Shown here: piece by piece, positions 7,831 to 15,931 of the stretch | Position numbering within the stretch: position 1 is the first letter of the stretch | Layout of the letters: the number at the start of each line of letters is the position of its first letter | Origin: Mesosutterella multiformis | Lineage (GTDB): Bacteria; Pseudomonadota; Gammaproteobacteria; Burkholderiales; Burkholderiaceae_F | Length of the DNA stretch: 64,000 nucleotides | Assembly: GCF_003402575.1 (NCBI RefSeq) | Contig: NZ_BGZJ01000001.1 | Coordinates: 1,548,501-1,612,500, forward strand | Direction of reading: 5' to 3' | Position numbers and translations under genes: made by a program | The notes under the pieces: model-generated | Told to the model about the DNA's origin: nothing | The model's input: the letters and a program-made list of their open reading frames with translations, nothing else | Database searches by the model: none

Positions 7831-8985
7831 ATGACCCCAGAAATTGAGTCTCTTTTCCGCGACGTTGACCAGGCAAAGCCCGATATGCGGGCAACCTGGG
7901 CGTACCTCGTGAATCACGACAGCGGATCAAAAAACAAAGCCGCCGTGGATGCCCTGCAGGCGTTTGCCGCGCATACGCTGAAGAAATGCGGTTTTTCGGT
8001 ACGTTTCCATGAGTATGAGGAAGCCGGGAACCTGCTGGTTGCCGAACGGGGGGACATGACAAAACCCTTTATCTGTCTCGTCGGGCATCTCGATACGGTG
8101 TTCCCGGACGGAGAAGCGGCGGAGCGGCCCTTTACGATCCGGGATGGAATTGTGACGGGTCCGGGGTGCCTTGATATGAAGGGCGGCATCACGATTCTGC
8201 TCTCCGCTATCCGGATTCTTGCTGCCCGGGGCTGGGACCGGCATCCGGTGAAGATCCTGATTTCGGGAGACGAAGAAACGGCTCACCGCGGATCCAAAGC
8301 GGCGCGTGACCTGGTTGAGGAAGCCAGCGGCGGATTTGTCGGTCTGAATCTTGACACGGGGTTCGCGGACGGGAGCGTCGTTCTTGGGCGAAAGGGCTAC
8401 GCGGTCTACCGGGTCGAAGTGTCGGGTGTCGGCGCCCATGCCGGCAATAATCCCGAAGACGGCCGGAGCGCGATTATCGAGCTCGCGCATAAGATGATCG
8501 ATATCAACGATCTTGCGGACCATGAGGCGGGAACCCTGATCAACGTGGGGGTCATGGGAGGCGGTACGGTCCCGAACGCGATTCCTGACAAGGCCTGGTG
8601 CACGGTGGACGTACGGTTCACGAAAGCAGCGGAGATGGAACGCGTGAAGCGCGCGATGGCGGAGCTTGAGACAAAACGCTATATCGAAGGCACCGAAACC
8701 AAGGCGGAGCTCAAGGTCGATATTCCGGCAATGGAGCGGACTGAAGCTTCTGAAGCGCTTTTCGCCCGGGTGAATGACCTTGCGGTTTCCTGCGGACTGC
8801 CGGAAATGAAACCGATCAGCACGGGCGGAGGATCTGACTCCGTATTCCTCTCGCGGGCCGGCGTTCCCACGATCTGCTCACTCGGTGTCCGGGGCGAATT
8901 TAATCACACCGAGCGTGAGTACGCGATCGAAGAGACGCTTTACGAGCGGACAAAGCTTCTGCTTGCCGTCCTTCAGACGATCTGA
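7831..8985 (+). CDS. M20 family metallopeptidase, glutamate carboxypeptidase (CPG2)-like, copy 2
   Basis: Tandem paralogue of the preceding gene with the same architecture: GHLDTVF, CLDMKGG, GDEETAH, AHAGNNPEDG and EFNHTERE. All expected metal ligands and the catalytic Glu are present, so both copies should be active. ATG 7831 has AAAGGAT 4-10 bases before it, better placed than the in-frame ATG at 7825. The two proteins share most motif stretches but differ between them, which fits an old duplication with substrate divergence. Probably cytoplasmic and co-transcribed with copy 1; a strong terminator follows. Confidence 0.87.
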   Translation: MTPEIESLFRDVDQAKPDMRATWAYLVNHDSGSKNKAAVDALQAFAAHTLKKCGFSVRFHEYEEAGNLLVAERGDMTKPFICLVGHLDTVFPDGEAAERPFTIRDGIVTGPGCLDMKGGITILLSAIRILAARGWDRHPVKILISGDEETAHRGSKAARDLVEEASGGFVGLNLDTGFADGSVVLGRKGYAVYRVEVSGVGAHAGNNPEDGRSAIIELAHKMIDINDLADHEAGTLINVGVMGGGTVPNAIPDKAWCTVDVRFTKAAEMERVKRAMAELETKRYIEGTETKAELKVDIPAMERTEASEALFARVNDLAVSCGLPEMKPISTGGGSDSVFLSRAGVPTICSLGVRGEFNHTEREYAIEETLYERTKLLLAVLQTI

Positions 8986-9003
8986 TCCGAGATTGTCGGA
9001 AAC

Positions 9004-9046
9004 AGAAAAAACCGCGGAACTGCTGCCAAGCGTCCGCGGTTTTCTG
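9004..9046. terminator. bidirectional terminator between convergent peptidase genes
   Basis: AAAACCGCGGA and TCCGCGGTTTT form an 11-bp stem with A-run before and T-run after, so it can stop transcription from both sides. Confidence 0.85.
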
Positions 9047-9062
9047 TTGGTTTAAGCGTTGG

Positions 9063-9794
9063 TTATTTAACATTTCCGGCAGCTGCGACCCGGTCCTCAA
9101 CGTTCTTGATTCGCTTCGAGGTATCGGGGTGGTCTCCGAACATCTTCTGCATGATGCCGGAATCCGCGTCGCCGGTTGAAATCTTCTTGAGGGCGGAAGC
9201 CATGGCGAGCGCCTTCTGTTTTCCATTCGGCTCCTTGAGGAGCAGATCCACGCTGTAGTTATCTGCTTCGGTTTCAAGCGCCTGAGAGTACTGGGCGGAA
9301 ATCGCGGAGTAGGCGACCTGCTGCATCAGGTCAGACCCGGTGCCATCGAGACCGACGAGGGAGCCCAGCGCGCCGCCCGCGCTGAGCGCGATCGCGACGC
9401 CGCGGTTCGTGCGGTACTGCTGCACACTGTGACGGAGCGCCACGTGTCCGATTTCGTGACCGAGCACGGCTCGGACCTCATCGTTATTCAGACGATCAAT
9501 CAGGGCGGAATACACGCGGACACAGCCGTTTGGCATCGCCCAGGCATTCATGTCCTTGGTCTTATAGACCTGATAATTCAGTGTCTGCCCGCCGACCTGT
9601 GTGGGGAGTCCCTGCCGAATGATGGCCATGCGGCCGTCATACTGGTGAGTAATGGTGTTTTTCTGATCCATCTGCCGGCAGCTCTGATTGGCGGCTGCAA
9701 CGACTTCCTGATCGGAACCGAGCGACTCCATATTGGCGCAGCCTGTGAGCGCTGCGGCCGAGGCGAGAAGTGCGAGGAGGATCTTTTTCTTCAT
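9063..9794 (-). CDS. M48 family lipoprotein metalloprotease (LoiP/YggG-like)
   Basis: A 243-residue outer-membrane-type lipoprotein: signal MKKKILLALLASAAALTGC with the lipobox LTGC, then an M48 peptidase domain with HEIGH (zinc site, near residue 127) and the third ligand region ETEADNYSVDLL. This matches the length and layout of E. coli LoiP/YggG, a periplasm-facing quality-control protease. The start is placed at the lipoprotein signal (ATG 9794), with GGGTGA upstream; the frame is open further but without a sensible N-terminus. It is a single-gene unit ending in the shared terminator. Confidence 0.88.
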   Translation of the reverse strand: MKKKILLALLASAAALTGCANMESLGSDQEVVAAANQSCRQMDQKNTITHQYDGRMAIIRQGLPTQVGGQTLNYQVYKTKDMNAWAMPNGCVRVYSALIDRLNNDEVRAVLGHEIGHVALRHSVQQYRTNRGVAIALSAGGALGSLVGLDGTGSDLMQQVAYSAISAQYSQALETEADNYSVDLLLKEPNGKQKALAMASALKKISTGDADSGIMQKMFGDHPDTSKRIKNVEDRVAAAGNVK

Positions 9795-9913
9795 ATATTC
9801 ACCCGCTGAAAAACCGTCGTATACATTAATCATAGGGTGAAAACACGGAATATGGGAACTGCTCGAAAGGGGGAGGCGGCAGGGCTTCACCGCCTCCGGT
9901 TCAGGGAAGAGAC

Positions 9914-11056
9914 TTATTCCTCGAACGTCCCCTTGACGATCACCTCAGAGTTCCGCATAAGGAAGCGCCCCTTGGAGACCACATCCGTGAGGTTCCAGTT
10001 TTCGTCAAAGAGGCAGGCGTTCGCGCAGGCGCCGGTTTCAACGCGGCCCTGATCCTTGAGGCCAAGAGCATCCGCGACATTCGTGGTATCAAACGTGAGC
10101 GCGAGTGACGGATCCATTCCGTGGTTGCCGATCAGATCGCGGACCGTATCGAGCAGACCGCCGACACCGCCCGTGGCGAGTCCGATCATTTCACCCTTCT
10201 CATTAAAGCGGGGCATTGAGCCGTGACCGTCAGTCGACATCGTGATCCGGGTGGGATCAACACCGGAGGCGATGGCCTCTGTGATGTCGTTTGCCGTGGA
10301 GCCGTTGCAGGAGAATCCGGCCGTGTAGTCAACAAAGCCCCCGTGGCGGGCGAATTCAAGCGACCCCTCGTACACTTCGCACTTTCTTGAGCAGTGCGTC
10401 GGACGGATGTGACGGATCGGGAAGCCGCCCTTCTCGAAGGACAGGAACATATCAAAGATCCCGGGGATGTCGCCCATATGGACGTGCAGCACACCGCCCT
10501 TACCGGTAATCATGCCGGTGAGACGGATATCGGAGAGAAGGTGCAGCACTTCATCCGGCCGCGGGAAGGAGGAGCGATGGTCGCCGAGCGCGATCTTGAC
10601 ACCGAGGCACTCCGGCACGAGGAACAGATCCTGCGCGACTCTCTGACTCATCGATGTGCAGGGGAAGCGGTAGTTGCTCGTATACATCCAGGCGCTTACG
10701 CCCTCGATCGAAAGGGCCCGGACTTTGGCGAGCAGGTTTTCAATCGAGCGGGAAATGAAATCCGTTCCGCAGACGCCGACGATCGAAGTCGTACCTACCT
10801 TCACGAGTTCGGAAAGCATGATTTCAGGCGTACGGCTCGCAAAACCGCCTTCACCGCCGCCGCCATTCACGTGAATATGCTGATCAAAAAATCCCGGGGT
10901 CAGAATCTTTCCCTTGGCATCAACGGTTTCAAGATCGGGGAGCGAGACGGTGAGATTGCTGCCGACCGCGAGAATTTTCCCGGCTGCCATCAGAACATCG
11001 GTGATGCCCAGATCCTTCGGCGCGTAAACGCGGGCATTGCGGATAAGAAGAGCCAT
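9914..11056 (-). CDS. iadA: isoaspartyl (beta-aspartyl) dipeptidase
   Basis: A 380-residue M38-family enzyme that splits L-isoaspartyl dipeptides from damaged proteins. Features: FDQHIHVNGGGGEGG (metal HxH and the Gly-rich substrate loop), GVKIALGDHRSS (the Lys expected to be carbamylated), HVHMGD, RPTHCSRK, and STDGHGS with the catalytic Asp. Length and order match E. coli IadA. CAGGAGTG precedes the ATG. No signal peptide. It stands with several peptidases in this part of the window, consistent with growth on peptides. Confidence 0.92.
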   Translation of the reverse strand: MALLIRNARVYAPKDLGITDVLMAAGKILAVGSNLTVSLPDLETVDAKGKILTPGFFDQHIHVNGGGGEGGFASRTPEIMLSELVKVGTTSIVGVCGTDFISRSIENLLAKVRALSIEGVSAWMYTSNYRFPCTSMSQRVAQDLFLVPECLGVKIALGDHRSSFPRPDEVLHLLSDIRLTGMITGKGGVLHVHMGDIPGIFDMFLSFEKGGFPIRHIRPTHCSRKCEVYEGSLEFARHGGFVDYTAGFSCNGSTANDITEAIASGVDPTRITMSTDGHGSMPRFNEKGEMIGLATGGVGGLLDTVRDLIGNHGMDPSLALTFDTTNVADALGLKDQGRVETGACANACLFDENWNLTDVVSKGRFLMRNSEVIVKGTFEE

Positions 11057-11257
11057 GTGTTGTCACTCCTGAAAATAAGGGAGCCCATAAGAACTGGGTT
11101 CTGCGGGTGGAATTCTAAAAGGATTCAGAAAATAGAGAGAAAGAGAACAGGATCTGATGGACGGAAAGGGAGCTTCAGGGCTGTTGCTCAGGTGGGAGAG
11201 GAATTAAACTGACTTCTCTGTCTGAAAAAACAACTGAACGCAAAGAGAGACGCCCCG

Positions 11258-12520
11258 ATGACTGAAACGATTTCTCCCAATTCCGACGCGATACTGCTTC
11301 TCACGGCGCCGCTCGCCGTACGGGGCGAAGTGCAGGAAGGAATCGAACCGCTGTCGACTGAGGAATATGGATTCCTCGCGCGGCAGCTTCTCGATATGAA
11401 GAGAAAGCCATCCGACCTCCTGAACCCGGAGAACACCGAACTGATCCACTCCTGCGGCGAACTGGTCGACGCGGAGCGTCTTAAAGCGCTGCTCGGAAGA
11501 AAGGCGGAGCTGTCCCGCGCCCGGGCGGCCTGGCGGTCTCTTGGTATCTGGTGCTGTACGCGGGCGGACCGGGATTATCCAAAAATCCTGAAAGCGCATC
11601 TGAGAGAAGATACGCCTCCCGCTGTCTGGGGCTGCGGCAATCTGAAGCTTCTGCAGAGTGATGCCTTTTCAGTACTGGGTACCGGATCCAAAAACAAGCA
11701 CTATGACCGGATCGGTAACGAAAACGGCACAATGGCTTCTTATGCCGGATTTCTCGTTGTCGCGTCGGGCGAAGAGGGGGCAGAAAACGGAGCGCTTCGC
11801 GGCGCCCTGAAGGTAGGAGGGACCGCGTGCCAGGTGCCGAATAAGCCGCTCGCGTCGCTCGCTGCGCAGCCGGGCTGGAAGAAGCTGCTGGATTCCGGGA
11901 AGCTCGTTCTCATGACCGCTCTGGATCCGTTCCTTGGTTGCCGTTCAATTGAAGACCGGCTTTCAAATAAGCGGCTCGCACTTTCTCTCGGCGCCTCGGC
12001 GCTCCTCGTGAACACGGAATCGATGGACGATCCGGCGTGGGTCGCTGTTGAGGAGCATCTCGGAAAATACGAGTCTGTGCCGATTTACTTTCAGGAAACG
12101 CCGCCGGTCCCGGAATATATGGGGCCGCTCTTCGATATGGGGCTCAAACGCTGGCCTCATCTGAACGGTGTCGTCGATTTCCACACACTGGTGCTGGGCG
12201 AACGGAAAGAACCTGATCCTGTGCCGCTGCCCCCTGAAGGGAAGTATGAGGAGGTTCCGCCGCAGGAACCTGAAAAGAAGGCTGATTCTCCTGCAGCCGC
12301 GCCGGCACCGAAACCCCTGTCCGCAGAGGACGCGGAAGCTGAAGCCCGCCGAAAGGCCGGTTTGGCGGAGCTTGAGAAACTCCTCAGCCGTCTCACGGAT
12401 AAAGAGGGAATTTCGGCGAAGGATATTGTTTATGAGACCGTTCAGGTTCTGACAGACAAGGGCAAGATGGATCCGATCGTCGCCGCCGTACTTCAGAATG
12501 TGAGCTTTCCGGGGGCCTGA
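11258..12520 (+). CDS. divergent DprA/SLOG-like protein with extra C-terminal region
   Basis: A 420-residue protein. Residues about 95-130 (ADRDYPKILKAHLREDTPP, then VWGCGNLKLL) match the entry strand of the DprA Rossmann (SLOG) fold. The expected core is only partly kept: the VGxR step is replaced by LGTGSK, the SGxAxGID step by VASGEEGAENGAL, and the RNRxIAGLS step by LSNKRLALSLGASALL. After residue 300 comes a Pro/Glu/Ala-rich linker and a helical tail. The likely parent is the DNA-processing protein DprA, but loss of the usual motifs argues for a changed role. It is monocistronic, with AGAGAGA before the ATG and a terminator after. No other DNA-uptake gene is near. Confidence 0.6.
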   Translation: MTETISPNSDAILLLTAPLAVRGEVQEGIEPLSTEEYGFLARQLLDMKRKPSDLLNPENTELIHSCGELVDAERLKALLGRKAELSRARAAWRSLGIWCCTRADRDYPKILKAHLREDTPPAVWGCGNLKLLQSDAFSVLGTGSKNKHYDRIGNENGTMASYAGFLVVASGEEGAENGALRGALKVGGTACQVPNKPLASLAAQPGWKKLLDSGKLVLMTALDPFLGCRSIEDRLSNKRLALSLGASALLVNTESMDDPAWVAVEEHLGKYESVPIYFQETPPVPEYMGPLFDMGLKRWPHLNGVVDFHTLVLGERKEPDPVPLPPEGKYEEVPPQEPEKKADSPAAAPAPKPLSAEDAEAEARRKAGLAELEKLLSRLTDKEGISAKDIVYETVQVLTDKGKMDPIVAAVLQNVSFPGA

Positions 12521-12533
12521 TTTTCAGACCTGC

Positions 12534-12568
12534 AGAAAACAGGCGGCAGTATCGCTTGTTTTCTTTTA
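12534..12568 (+). terminator. terminator after the DprA-like gene
   Basis: GAAAACAGGCG (12535-12545) and CGCTTGTTTTC (12553-12563) pair with one mismatch, followed by TTTTA. Confidence 0.65.
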
Positions 12569-12641
12569 TCCGCCAATATATACCAAGGTAGAGTAACAGG
12601 GCCACTAACATAAAAAAAGGTCGGCCAGCGACCAGACAAAT

Positions 12642-12668
12642 AAAAAAGCCCGGCAGAGCCGGGCTGTC
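12642..12668 (-). terminator. terminator of the prolyl isomerase genes
   Basis: On the minus strand AGCCCGGC, TCT, GCCGGGCT is followed by TTTTTA, just beyond the stop at 12690. Confidence 0.85.
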
Positions 12669-12689
12669 CTTAAGGAGGAAAGGCAGAAA

Positions 12690-13466
12690 TTACTTAACCT
12701 GCGCCTTCTTCACGAGGTCACGCATGTAGGCGTTAACTTTCTGAGCCTCCAGCGCGCGGCGGATTTCAGGCTTCACGCGATCAAATGACGGAGCCGCCTT
12801 GGCATTACGCGTGCCGCGGTTCATAACCACTTCGTAACCGGCAGGGCCGGTCACGATAGCGGTCTTATTGCCTTTCAGTCCCTGAAGGGTAGAAACCATC
12901 GGAGGAGGAAGGGCACCCGTGTTGACCCAACCCATATCACCGCCGTTCCGCTTGGCAGTCGGATCGAGAGACTCCGCGCGGGCAATCTTCTGGAACGATT
13001 CGCCCTTGGCGAGACGAGCCTGAATCTTCTGCGCTTCGTCCTGTGTCTTCACAGCGATATGGTTGATGTGGATCTCGGTCTTGCCGTACTGAGCTTTCTG
13101 CTGGTCATAAACCTTGCGGACCTCAGCATCCGTGACCGGGTTCTTCTTCAGATAGTCGCCGAGGTAAACGTCAGAGACAATCTGCTTTCTCGCATTCTGA
13201 ATCGCGGCGGCAACAGCCGGACGCTTTTCTACGCCAGCCTTCTCCGCTTCCTGCAGCACGACGGTACGGGCGATCAGATTGTCGCGGATTGCCTGTTCGA
13301 GCTGCGGCGTACGCTTCTGACCGTGGGCCGTAGCGGCAGCCAGGATCTGCTCCTGTTCAGCCGCGGTGATCTTCCAGCCGTTAACGGTCACGTCCTTGAA
13401 TGCCGCATTGGCAGCAAACGGGATCGCGATCACGCAGGCAAATACGAGTGCCTTCTTGAACTTCAT
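12690..13466 (-). CDS. periplasmic parvulin-type peptidyl-prolyl isomerase, copy 1
   Basis: A 258-residue secreted folding factor. Residues 1-21 are a Sec signal (ending ANA); a SurA/PrsA-like helical N-domain follows (about 25-125, with RTPQLEQAIRDNLIARTVVLQEA), then a PpiC/rotamase domain of about 90 residues (INHIAVKTQDEAQKIQARL, FQKIARAESLDP, GGDMGWV, GYEVV). Expected to act in the periplasm on unfolded secretory proteins. It is the second gene of a tandem pair; 31 bases separate it from the upstream paralogue. Confidence 0.88.
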   Translation of the reverse strand: MKFKKALVFACVIAIPFAANAAFKDVTVNGWKITAAEQEQILAAATAHGQKRTPQLEQAIRDNLIARTVVLQEAEKAGVEKRPAVAAAIQNARKQIVSDVYLGDYLKKNPVTDAEVRKVYDQQKAQYGKTEIHINHIAVKTQDEAQKIQARLAKGESFQKIARAESLDPTAKRNGGDMGWVNTGALPPPMVSTLQGLKGNKTAIVTGPAGYEVVMNRGTRNAKAAPSFDRVKPEIRRALEAQKVNAYMRDLVKKAQVK

Positions 13467-13497
13467 TTGATGTTTTCTCTTTTTGAATCAGAAAAGC

Positions 13498-14277
13498 TTA
13501 CTTTACGACAGCACGGGAGGTGATGTCACGCACGTACTGCTGCGCGGTCTGAGCGGCAGCAATTCGCTGAAGCTGGGGCTTAGCCTGTTCAAAGGTCGGG
13601 AAAAGCTGCGCGGGACGCGTAGCCACCACCTGGAACACGGCCCAGCCGCCGCGGAACTGCACTGGCTTCGAGTAAACCTGACCGGCCTTGAGGGACGGGA
13701 GGAGCTGACCAATCTGCGGAACAACACGAACCGGAGCGAACCAGCCGATGTCACCGCCGCGGGCCTTGGAAGGCTGATCAATCGTCACGGCAGAGGCGAC
13801 CTTGGCGAAGTTTTCACCCTTCAGGACGCGGTTCAGAGCGTTCTGGGCTTCACCCTGGGTCTTCGTCACGATCTGACGGAGGTGATACTCGGTGTTGCCG
13901 TAAGCGGCCTTGTCCTTCTGATACATCTTCTGCAGATCAGCGTCAGACGTTGGATGCTGCTGGACATAGCGGTTAAGGAGAGCCTCAGTCATGATGTTGT
14001 TCGTGGCGTTCTGAACAGCGATCTTGACGTTGGGGTCGTTTGCGAGACCAGCCTTCTGGGCTTCCTGAAGCACAGCGATCTCGGTCACGAGGTTCTGCTT
14101 CACGGCATTTTCAAGCTGAGGCGTACGCTGCTGGCCGCGGGCCGTCAGATTCTTCAGAATCTGCTCCTGCTGGGCGGCCGTAACCTTCGTCCCATTGACA
14201 GTGAAATCCGTAACAGCGGCATTCGCGCAGGCAGCGGCAAATGCAGACATGAGAATAACTGAAAGTTTCAAATTCAT
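13498..14277 (-). CDS. periplasmic parvulin-type peptidyl-prolyl isomerase, copy 2
   Basis: Paralogue of the downstream gene with the same plan: signal peptide (MNLKLSVILMSAFAAACANA), helical N-domain containing RTPQLENAVKQNLVTEIAVL, and a parvulin domain (LRQIVTKTQGEAQNAL, FAKVASAVTIDQ, GGDIGWF, GGWAVFQV). The start was put at ATG 14277 because it begins the signal peptide; upstream codons do not fit. Two-gene operon with 12690-13466, ending in the terminator at 12642-12668. Upstream dyads at 14390-14435 may be control sites. Confidence 0.88.
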   Translation of the reverse strand: MNLKLSVILMSAFAAACANAAVTDFTVNGTKVTAAQQEQILKNLTARGQQRTPQLENAVKQNLVTEIAVLQEAQKAGLANDPNVKIAVQNATNNIMTEALLNRYVQQHPTSDADLQKMYQKDKAAYGNTEYHLRQIVTKTQGEAQNALNRVLKGENFAKVASAVTIDQPSKARGGDIGWFAPVRVVPQIGQLLPSLKAGQVYSKPVQFRGGWAVFQVVATRPAQLFPTFEQAKPQLQRIAAAQTAQQYVRDITSRAVVK

Positions 14278-14389
14278 AGTTTCTGGCCCAATCGGAGCGT
14301 AGCCCCAAAAATGTTTACAGACACTGACCATTCTAGCGCCAATAGGATGGACGTAATCAAGAAATTTACGAAAAGCGTTACTGCATAAA

Positions 14390-14435
14390 TGTGTCTAAAT
14401 GACACAAGTTACGGTCCGGATTGAACAAAGTTCAA
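14390..14435. promoter_or_regulatory. two inverted repeats upstream of the isomerase operon
   Basis: TGTGTC-TAAAT-GACACA (14390-14406) and TTGAAC-AAA-GTTCAA (14421-14435) are each perfect. They lie 113-158 bases upstream of the isomerase start and just beyond the LysR gene end, so they could be operators; neither matches a known consensus exactly. Confidence 0.4.
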
Positions 14436-14496
14436 AAAAATCGCCTCGATCCGTCAGCATTGCTTTAAACACTTTTACGCATAAAAGCGAAATTGT

Positions 14497-15387
14497 TTAC
14501 ATAAGCTGTCCGTGTCCGAATTCCTGATCAAGGAAATCGAGGAACTTTTTTACCTTAAGCGTCATAAGGCGCCGCTGCGGGTAGACCGCGGAAAGCGTCT
14601 TTGACGGAATTGGATAATCCGGGAGCACCTGAATGAGTTCTCCCCGCTCAATGTGAGGGCGGAGCCTGAAAAGGGGCTGCTTTGTGATACCTAGTCCTCC
14701 GATCGCCATTTCGCAGGAAATCAGGCAGTTATTGGCGAGATATTTCGCGCTTGTCGGGATGGTGATCAGGCTCCGATCAGGCCCCTTGAAGGTCCAGGAT
14801 GTCTGATCCTGACGGACGAGCAGGGTATGGTGCGAAAGATCTTCGGGGGAAGCGGGCATTCCGTTTGCTTCGATATAGGCAGGGGAGGCCGCGAGAATGA
14901 TGGGAAGCTCGGAAATTCTATGCCGGATCAAAGAGCTGTCAGGAGGCTCCTCATCCGTGACCGCTACATCGAAACCCTCTTCAATCAGATTGACTTCTCG
15001 GTTTGTAACCGTCATATCGAGGCGGATACCGGGATTTTCCTTCAGCCAGCCGGGGAGTTTGTGTGAGAGCTGATAGATAGCAAAGGTATTGGCAACGGAA
15101 ACCCGGAGTGTCCCCTTTACTTCTCCCGTGAAATGGGAGACCAGGGCGTCAGTTTCTTCAACGTCCGCCAGAATGACCCGGGCCCGTTCCAGGTACATTT
15201 CACCGATTTCGGTGAGGTTCTGCCGCCTCGTACTCCGATTGAGCAGCTGGGCACCTATGTCCTTTTCGAGAGCCGCGATGATTTTGGCAATGTTCTGCGG
15301 TGTCATTCCGCAGGCCTCAGCGGCGGCTGTAAATGACCCGCAGTCAGCCACCTTTTCGAAGACTTTCATTCCGTGAAGACGGTCCAT
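14497..15387 (-). CDS. LysR-family regulator divergent from the tetraheme/flavoprotein pair
   Basis: A 296-residue LysR protein: winged helix-turn-helix at residues 1-60 (FEKVADCGSFTAAAEACGMT, LLNRSTRR) and a substrate-binding domain from about 90 (GTLRVSVANTF). It is transcribed away from 15573, the usual arrangement for a LysR gene and its target, so it probably controls the cytochrome and flavoprotein genes in response to their substrate (inference). AGGAGTTG precedes the ATG but lies inside a small hairpin (15390-15412). Confidence 0.9.
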   Translation of the reverse strand: MDRLHGMKVFEKVADCGSFTAAAEACGMTPQNIAKIIAALEKDIGAQLLNRSTRRQNLTEIGEMYLERARVILADVEETDALVSHFTGEVKGTLRVSVANTFAIYQLSHKLPGWLKENPGIRLDMTVTNREVNLIEEGFDVAVTDEEPPDSSLIRHRISELPIILAASPAYIEANGMPASPEDLSHHTLLVRQDQTSWTFKGPDRSLITIPTSAKYLANNCLISCEMAIGGLGITKQPLFRLRPHIERGELIQVLPDYPIPSKTLSAVYPQRRLMTLKVKKFLDFLDQEFGHGQLM

Positions 15388-15389
15388 GA

Positions 15390-15412
15390 TTCACAACTCC
15401 TGGTTTTGTGAA
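15390..15412 (-). promoter_or_regulatory. dyad overlapping the LysR ribosome-binding site
   Basis: TTCACAA (15390-15396) and TTGTGAA (15406-15412) are perfect inverted arms around a 9-base loop that holds most of the Shine-Dalgarno AGGAG of the LysR gene. It could be an autoregulatory operator or an RNA hairpin tuning translation. Confidence 0.4.
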
Positions 15413-15572
15413 TGGCAGATTATGGATTTTGAATACCTTCTTTGAGTAAATATACAACTGCGAGTTTAAAAAGAAACAAACTTCTGTCTGTTTTTCTTTG
15501 GTAACGATGCACATAGCATCAAGAGTGAGTAGTCAGATCAATAAAGACTGCCGCCAACCATAGGAGAAATGT

Positions 15573-15920
15573 ATGACGAAAGCAGCTCTGCTTCTCGCGA
15601 TGGTCTCGGGCTTCATGCTCGCGGCCGGAGCGGCTAACGCCGCGACGCTTCCGAAGGGAAGCCACAAGGATCTGCCGTGCGCTACCTGCCATAAAGGCGG
15701 CGATACGACGAAAAAGCCAACCATGGACCAATGCCTGGCGTGCCATGGTTCCTATAACGATCTCGCCAAGCGCACTGAGAAACTGAATCCTCAGTTCAAT
15801 CCGCATCTCTCGCATAAAGGGCAGGAGGACTGCACCAGCTGCCACAGCATGCATGGGGAAAGCCATCTGATCTGCAACGACTGCCATGCCTTTACCGGTC
15901 CCGGCACCCAGATGAAATAG
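15573..15920 (+). CDS. periplasmic tetraheme cytochrome c
   Basis: A 115-residue electron carrier with a Sec signal (residues 1-23, ending ANA) and four CxxCH heme sites: CATCH 36-40, CLACH 54-58, CTSCH 87-91 and CNDCH 101-105, with extra His residues as sixth ligands. Size and spacing match the heme domain of Shewanella flavocytochrome c3 and related small tetraheme proteins. The next gene, 11 bases downstream, codes for the flavin part, so together they make a two-subunit flavocytochrome taking electrons from the membrane quinol side to a periplasmic reductase. AGGAGA ribosome site. Confidence 0.92.
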   Translation: MTKAALLLAMVSGFMLAAGAANAATLPKGSHKDLPCATCHKGGDTTKKPTMDQCLACHGSYNDLAKRTEKLNPQFNPHLSHKGQEDCTSCHSMHGESHLICNDCHAFTGPGTQMK

Positions 15921-15931
15921 GAGAGAGAAAA

